Shown: positions 58,211 to 64,000 of the stretch, piece after piece
Layout: each line of letters opens with the position of its first letter
Numbering within the stretch: position 1 is the stretch's first letter
NCBI GenBank assembly: GCA_029207755.1
Contig: JARCOQ010000016.1
Location: 6,186,501 to 6,250,500 of the forward strand
Length of the DNA stretch: 64,000 nt
DNA from: Chamaea fasciata
Lineage: Eukaryota; Chordata; Aves; Passeriformes; Sylviidae
Direction: 5' to 3'
The notes under the pieces: generated by a model
Seen by the model: the letters and a program-made list of their open reading frames with translations, nothing else
The model's database searches: none
Told to the model about the DNA's origin: nothing
Made by a program: the position numbers and the translations under genes

Positions 58211-60122
58211 AATTATCAGAGCTGTATCCATGTGAAGCATTAATTCCATAAGTAAAACAGAACATAATGAGCTGAGCTGCAAGCACTGCTGCTCCGTAGT
58301 GTCAGGAAGAAATCCACCAGAATCCCAGCAGACAGTCCATGCACAAAGCTCTCCAGGAGGATTTCCAGGGCACTGCTGCATTCTGTCAGTGCTCCATGGA
58401 CACAGCAATGTGAATGAATTGACACTGCACCACTGATGGGACGTGTTATGATCTGGAGAGCCTGTGTGGCACATCGTGCTGAAGACTCCCCGATGCCGTG
58501 AAGTGCATCAAACTCTCAGGAAATGCCACAACTGGATGCCTGATGTGCTTCCAACCCTCTCCAGCAGTAACTGCCCCAAAAAGTGGTAGGATGCCTTGAA
58601 GCAAAGTAGAAGGTACACTCACAATAGTTATTATTTTTGCTTTTCTACAAGTGGTTTCATAAAAAAATGACCTGTTTAGATGAGGGTCTTGGGGAAAACC
58701 CAAACATGGTACAGACTGAGATCCCACGAAGGAGAGCTGCCTACAAGCTCTTATCTTAAGCTGGCAAGCCAGTTTGAGAGAAAGCACATTAACTGGTTTA
58801 TGTTGTGCCAACTTCATGGTTAAGAACCATGTAAGAATTGAGCTTTTAGACTGTGAAGTGTGGAAGAAATACAAGGATGATAGAGGAATTGTGTGGCTGT
58901 GAGATGCTGGCTCCTGTCTCACTCCTGGTGAGAGAGACAGCCCCTTTGGCTGCCAAAGGGGACCTGTGACCCCAACACCCCATTCTCTGCTCCTCACTAG
59001 TCCCTCACTCCGTCATTCCCTCTCACCTGCCAAACATGCTGAGAAAGAGCCAAACACCTCATCACCCAAACTGAATTTAGGCTGAAATCTTTCAACTGAA
59101 ATCCTACATGAAAGCACAACACAAGCATTTATATTCACAGCAAATAAAGGAGAAGACCTTTATATTAGCCCAGACACACCTTTCAGATGAAGGCAACAGA
59201 TGTCCCAGGGCCACACCAGCATGAGAATCTTTTGCTGTGGTTCCATACTTGTGAACAATTTTTATACACACAAACACACATCCTCTCCCCTTTCTGAGGG
59301 TCAGAAAATCTTCTGCCCCAGCCAAGCATGGGTAGTACCTATATCTCCCAAAAGAAGCGATAAGTCCTAATTATATTTGTATTTAAACAATGTGCTGTTT
59401 AGTCAAGATGGAAGAGAGGCAATGACTGCCACCCACTCCCACTGGTGCCTTTGTGCAGGCTGAGCTGTGCTGCCAAGACCTGGGGGCACTCACAGGCTGC
59501 TGGGTGCTTTGCTGGATGCTACCACCTGCACCTCAGAGCTGTTTCCTTGAAATAACTGCTTTTCCTAGAGGTCTTTTCACAAACCTGTTCCTGGAACATA
59601 CAGGAAAAGGTGAAGGAGTGGTACAAAAGCCCTCTTGAAGTCCCTCGGCAGTGCTCTCACTGCATGCCCTCTGCAACACCAACCACCCCTCAGCCAGCTC
59701 AAGAGAGGCTTTGGGGTGTTCATGTGGAATCACAAGTGGAGGAAAGGTCCACAGGGATTGCCAAAGTCCCTGACAGCATTTGTCACACAGGGATGGCACA
59801 GAAAATGATGCTCTGACAGTCTTGCTCTGCCTTGGAGCATATCAGCACCTGCAGAGAGGCCCAGAACGTGACCAAGGCACAGGAGCTGACCTGTCCCCTC
59901 CGTGTCCAAGGACAGCAGACAACAGAGACTGTGGAGCAGCCAGGGAAGACAGCTGAGATGCAGGGTGCCCAGAAACTCCAGGCTTTTCCCCTGCAAGAGG
60001 ATAAAATCCTCCAGCAATTTCCGCTCCTTTTTGTGTGCAGCTTTGAACAGAACCATATGCAAGCGACCAGCAGGTTGTGGCTGGCTGACACGGCTCTGCA
60101 TGTTCTGCAAAAATCACAAGAG
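58211..60122. other. Unique non-coding DNA, no gene seen
   Basis: About 1.9 kb. The 183-codon minus frame (58446-58997) and the 167-codon minus frame (59783-60286) overlap other frames and have no domain. No repeat recognised. Confidence 0.57.
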
Positions 60123-60165
60123 AGCAGCCAGGGACAGTAACAAGCAGCCAGGGACAGTAACAAGC
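60123..60165. repeat. Tandem duplication, 20 bp x 2
   Basis: AGCAGCCAGGGACAGTAACA occurs twice without mismatch, followed by AGC, the start of a third unit. Recent slippage duplication. Confidence 0.95.
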
Positions 60166-60330
60166 GTGCATCAAAAGCTGCTTTGCAAAACACCCATTTC
60201 ATGTGTGCTGCAGCAAGGATTGGTATTCCCCCATCGCCCAGGCTCCAAGGCATTGCCTTTTTCCTCAAAGAGTGCTGATCACACAATCTCTAAGTGGAAC
60301 ATCTTTTGAAACTACCAGAGACTCAATTAA

Positions 60331-60379
<49 letters not shown>

Positions 60380-60388
60380 CAGATAGAT

Positions 60389-60423
<35 letters not shown>
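60331..60423. repeat. (ATAG)n / GATA tetranucleotide microsatellite
   Basis: Twelve pure ATAG units, then ACAG, ATAG and a 5-base ATTAG, then eight pure ATAG units. The interruptions split one array into two pure tracts. On the minus strand it encodes only Tyr-Leu-Ser-Ile repeats in a meaningless frame. Confidence 0.97.
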
Positions 60424-60427
<4 letters not shown>

Positions 60428-61399
60428 AATTGAAGATATTTAATGCCAGCTGGAGGTGGTGGGCACCCACAGAAACGAAAAAGAGCACTAGTGCTGCCCC
60501 AAGCCCCCCTCAGGATGCACCACGTGCGGGAGGGACAATTTCCTGCATGTGCAAGAAAAAGCTGTCTGCCCTGGTTACATCTGCAACCCATCCACATGCA
60601 GCTTCCCCACCACAGGACATTTTGAAAAGCTTCTCAACCCCTGTGAGTCCACGAATTGTAATGCCCTGCAACCAGGAGAGAGGGACAGAGAAAACCAGGA
60701 GGTTTTTTTGACGTAGAGCAGAGCCACGTGGCGATTTAGTGGCAGAGATGGGAACGGGAACCCAGGAGGGGCTTTGCTTATGTCCCCTCTGCTTTATCCC
60801 TTTTTTAACTCTTGTCTTGGTCTCGCATTGAGCAAACACATTCCCGCCAGCCCACACAGCCCTTTGTAAGCTGTTCAAGCACAGCAGCGGGCGGGCACAG
60901 ACATCCTCCTCTGCCCAGATCTCCCACAGGGACACCGGGCACAGCCGGCCACGGGAGCGACTCTTCTCCAGCAAACTGCAATCACGCGGGTGCTGGGGAC
61001 GTGCTGGGGGGCAGAGAAGAGGGAGAGGGTTTTATTAGAGCAGGTAAGGCAAGCCAGGACCTGCTCTGCCTCCTCTGTGCTCTGCAGGGCTGCTGGGCTC
61101 TGCCCCATGGCTCAAGGATGGAGTCACAGGCTCCTGTTTGGGGCACAGGCACGACCTGCCCCATGTCCACCCCATGTCCCTCGCTGCCACATCAGCCTGG
61201 GTGCTCTGGTTTAATTAAATTCTTATCAGTGACCTGTGCTCCTTGATGCTGCACGTGACTCACCCCAGAAAGCACAGGCTGTTGCTCCTGTTTCATTAAA
61301 TAGGAGATATTTCAATGAAGGAGATTTGGAGGGAGATAAATTGCAAGCTTATTAAAAAATAGGTGTATTGCAGTAATTTTGTTTCTTACTGTTATTGCA
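60428..61399. other. Unique DNA with a GC-richer patch
   Basis: 60840-61010 is GC-rich and has more CpG than its surroundings, but it is too short and too sparse for a CpG island. Overlapping frames of 144 codons plus and 154 codons minus have no domain. Confidence 0.55.
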
Positions 61400-61482
61400 G
61401 AATCACGGAATCATTTAAGTTGGAAAAGGCTCTTACGGCCACTGAGTCCAACTGTAAATGTAATGCTGCAAAGGCCACCAGA
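61400..61482 (-). mobile_element. Short CR1 LINE 3' fragment
   Basis: The plus strand reads GAATCACGGAATCATTTAAG, then 'ttggaaaaggctcttacggccactgagtccaactgtaaatgtaatgctgcaaaggccacca'. This is the reverse complement of a CR1 subfamily with 'TTGGAAAAGGCTCTTAAGGTCATTGAGTCC'. About 83 bp remain. Confidence 0.88.
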
Positions 61483-62099
61483 AGCCCAGGAAAATGGTGA
61501 GGTCCTTCAGCTGGGATGGCTGATGCCTGTCACAGCCTGGATGAGGCTATCAGCATTTCTGACAGTGATGGGGGATGAAGTCAGGTGAAGAATTTGTGTG
61601 GATAACTCAAAAGCTGCCTTTTTTTTCAGTGCCCTCCTCCTTTGCCAAAGGAAGTGCAGACAGGGAGGCAGAGCTCATGCCAGCACAAGGACGGTGCTGT
61701 GGGGAGGGAAAGCTGGGAATACCACAGTGGCACTGCCGTGTCCTTGGGGAATGAGGGAGCAAAGGGAAGAAAAAGTGCAAAAGCAACTTGGTGGTCAGCA
61801 GCTGATGATTGCAAAACAAATGGAATTGCAGAGAGACAGCCTGAAGCTCAGATGACATCCAGAGCCCAGCCTCTTCAGGCCTTTGCTCAGAAATTCTGCA
61901 GTCAAAAGGAAAATCTTCTGTTAGATTTTTCCAGTATACTCGAGATGACTGGCTTCATTAAAAACAAAAAAAGAAAGAGCCCTAATGCGCACGAGGGAAT
62001 AGGGAGCTGTTCAGGGAAGCATTTGCAGTAAGAGAGAAACTGTGTAAGGAAGAAGAAAAAAGGCATGAAGAAGAGCAATTTGAAGACAGTAACAAGAAT
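61483..62099. other. Unique non-coding DNA, no gene seen
   Basis: A 129-codon plus frame (61642-62031) and an 83-codon minus frame have no domain. No repeat recognised. Confidence 0.55.
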
Positions 62100-62143
62100 T
62101 AAAGTTAGGTCCTAACACTGGTTTGTGTTAGGACCTAACTTTA
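62100..62143. repeat. Perfect 19-bp inverted repeat with 6-base loop
   Basis: Left arm 62100-62118 (TAAAGTTAGGTCCTAACAC), loop TGGTTT at 62119-62124, right arm 62125-62143 its exact reverse complement. The pairing stops at the next base on both sides. RNA from either strand would form a strong hairpin, but 19 bp is short for a miRNA precursor. A perfect arm suggests recent origin by template-switch replication or strong constraint. Confidence 0.97.
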
Positions 62144-62379
62144 TATAACTACAATATCTGAAAGAAAATTATGTGTGGGAAGTTTAAACACAGGATTTGA
62201 TGCTGCACCACCACAGATTGCTCAGCAGCTCCTTTTAGAGGCTACTGATTAGTGCAAGCCGGGATGGGCGCTGGCTGACCCTTCCAGGAATCCCAGCAAC
62301 CATCCAGCAGGAAGGCACCGCGCTCACACCGTGACAGCTGAGCAGAAATCAGCGCTCCAGCAACCACACGGGCAAACCG

Positions 62380-62530
62380 AAAACAAAATGTGAAAATGAA
62401 ACGACTTGCAATTAACAAGGTTGAGGAGTTAAGAGAGGCCGACAGTCCCTAATCAATCTCTTGCTGCCTGGCCTGCTCCACCGATGAGCCCCATTGTTAG
62501 TTTTGATTGTGTGTGCAGGAGCGTGAGGCG
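62380..62530. promoter_or_regulatory. Enhancer-like block
   Basis: GCAATTAACAAGG, CCCTAATCAATCTC and CCATTGTTAG (a SOX-type CATTGTT core) in repeat-free DNA of intermediate GC. Candidate conserved element by texture. Confidence 0.28.
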
Positions 62531-64000
62531 GCGGCTGGAAGAATAGCTCTCCATCAAAACTGTGATTTCCTTCTCCCCTCGAGACTCATCAAGGGTGAAG
62601 AGGAGGAGAGGGGAGAAGATAGAGATACAAAAAGAAACAAACAGCTAGAACAGGCTTTGCTCCAAGAGACTCTGCTAGGTTCCTGGAATAACTGAAACTG
62701 CAGGTATGCCAAGAATGTGGACTCAAGAATCACAGCTTCCATCAGTGCTGACAGCTTCAAGATGAAACAAGAGCACTCAGGAGAATAAAAGTAATCCCCG
62801 CATTAACCATCTTGCTTATTCTGAGCTGCACATCATTCACCAGCGTGCCCTGGCCAGACTGGTACTCAGACTGTGCTGGAATCTCAGCAGACCAGACTCT
62901 CTCTGCACGTTTAACCACACAAGTTTTGCCTCTCCCTTTCAGCCAGCAGTTTGTCAGCATCCCTTTGTGTTTGAAAAACACCCTCCAAGTTCTTTCCTAT
63001 TCAATTCAGTCTCATTTCCCTCCTGAAGAAAAGAGAATTAAACTATTGTATCTTGTGCAGACTGCTGCCCTATTGTGTTTTACACACCTGGTCAATACAA
63101 AAGCAAGAGGACAGAGAGGTACCCAAGCCATTGGGCAAGCTAAGGAGGACTGGGCTTCAGGGTGGTGTCTGTCCTTCCACCACACCTTTCTTCCATTCAA
63201 AGGAAAGAAGTATCCCATATCCTTTTTACACCCTTATGTTCAGCCTCTGCACCCACAGTGATCTGCATCAGGACCAAGTGCTCACTTTTCAGGTGGCCCT
63301 GGAGTTTGATAGTTACAGATCCCCTTACACATCTGCAAACTAATTCTGTATTTAACTCCTTAAAGAGGTGTGCAAAGGCAGCGTGTGCACAGCAGCTTTG
63401 CACAGCTTTTTAACTCATCAGGCTGTAGAAAAGCTGTTGATTTTACTTGGTTTTATGACTGTGTTACAAATCCAACAGGACACCAATAAAGGTTTTATTT
63501 TGCAGCAGGAAGTGCCAGCCCTGGATCAGGCCACATTCTCAAGCTATGTCAAGATGTTTGTGGTTTTGTTTGCTGTCTGGTATCCTGGGTATTCTCTCTC
63601 AAGGAACAGAGCCTATCAACCTGGGGATGCTCTTCAATGAACTACTGCTGCTGTTTGGGTTTTCATTTGAAAAATTTGACAGAAAATAACAACACGGGTG
63701 AGACCTGGAAGCAGAGAGAATTCTGTGCTCTGCAGGACTAAGCTCTGAGGATATAGAAAATATCTGCCCAAGGGCAGCCTTTTGGCCAGGATTATTTATG
63801 AGCTCAGACACATAACAAGACTGTGACACTGGACAGAGTTTGTCTGGTTTAACTTCCTTCCCAACCAATTTAGACTCAAATAATTTAGGCATGAATTACC
63901 AAGAAATCTGAGCACTCCTTTCTAAGAAAGTAGAAGAATCTGAAACCAGAAAGATTGCAAACATTGACAATTGCACAGGATCAGACTGATGACCTGTTCA
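62531..64000. other. Unique non-coding DNA, no gene seen
   Basis: About 1.5 kb to the window end. A 149-codon plus frame (62812-63261), a 90-codon plus frame and a 97-codon minus frame have no family features. No interspersed repeat recognised. Confidence 0.57.

Noticed and set aside
58446..58997. 183-codon open frame on the minus strand
   Set aside because: No domain, no splice or promoter context, composition like its surroundings.
60840..61010. Possible CpG island
   Set aside because: Under 200 bp and CpG only slightly enriched; no start-site signals.
63368..63640. 90-codon frame with an acceptor-like TTTTATTTTGCAG in its middle
   Set aside because: No donor or family match to make it an exon; AATAAA next to it is common in AT-rich DNA.
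1..64000. CRISPR arrays, operons, tRNA or rRNA genes, endogenous retrovirus LTRs
   Set aside because: No spaced direct-repeat array, cloverleaf, rRNA signature or TG...CA long terminal pair with a primer-binding site was recognised.

Overview
The window looks like non-coding nuclear DNA of a bird, most likely a neoavian such as a songbird. The main evidence is eight or more short CR1 LINE fragments of avian type. Several still carry the terminal ATTCTATG-like octamers of CR1. They lie in otherwise unique, moderately AT-rich sequence with low repeat density, a few very old MIR-like SINE and amniote CR1/L3 remnants, and ordinary vertebrate microsatellites. There are no bacterial, organellar or viral gene arrangements. 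The species call is inference from repeat style; no gene anchors it.

I find no protein-coding gene that I can support. All open frames are short. The longest (279 codons, minus strand near 32.7-33.6 kb) reads through a CR1 fragment and has no recognisable domain. None shows a family signature, a coherent exon series or coding-like composition. The window is best read as a gene desert or the inside of a very large intron. No tRNA, rRNA, known miRNA, CpG island or CRISPR array was recognised.

Layout. 0-10 kb: a MIR-like SINE near 1.0 kb, an 18-base perfect palindrome at 1.93 kb, CR1 fragments near 3.5, 7.5 and 9.3 kb, and AT-rich enhancer-like blocks near 2.6, 4.0 and 8.2 kb. 10-20 kb: mostly unique DNA with a 20-base tandem duplication, a MIR-like piece, an (ATGG)15 microsatellite, enhancer-like blocks at 14.9, 17.8 and 18.5 kb, and one odd open frame with a predicted membrane segment and three good splice-donor matches at 19.5-19.9 kb. 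20-30 kb: a MIR-like piece, a degraded antisense CR1/L3 of about 450 bp, and the strongest enhancer-like block (26.6-27.1 kb). 30-45 kb: CR1 fragments at 29.8, 33.5, 39.4 and 43.7 kb, a MIR-like piece at 35.1 kb, and enhancer-like blocks at 35.4, 37.5, 38.4 and 42.9 kb. 45-64 kb: a decayed CR1/L3-type LINE at 46.4-47.0 kb whose reverse-transcriptase motif is still readable, several tandem duplications, a (GATA)n array at 60.3 kb, a short CR1 at 61.4 kb and a perfect 19-bp hairpin at 62.1 kb.

No genes can be seen working together. The plausible functional content is regulatory: AT-rich blocks with clustered TAATTA, TAATC and octamer motifs, as seen in distal enhancers of developmental genes. 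Conservation cannot be tested from one sequence, so those calls have low confidence. I did not find a novel biological system here.
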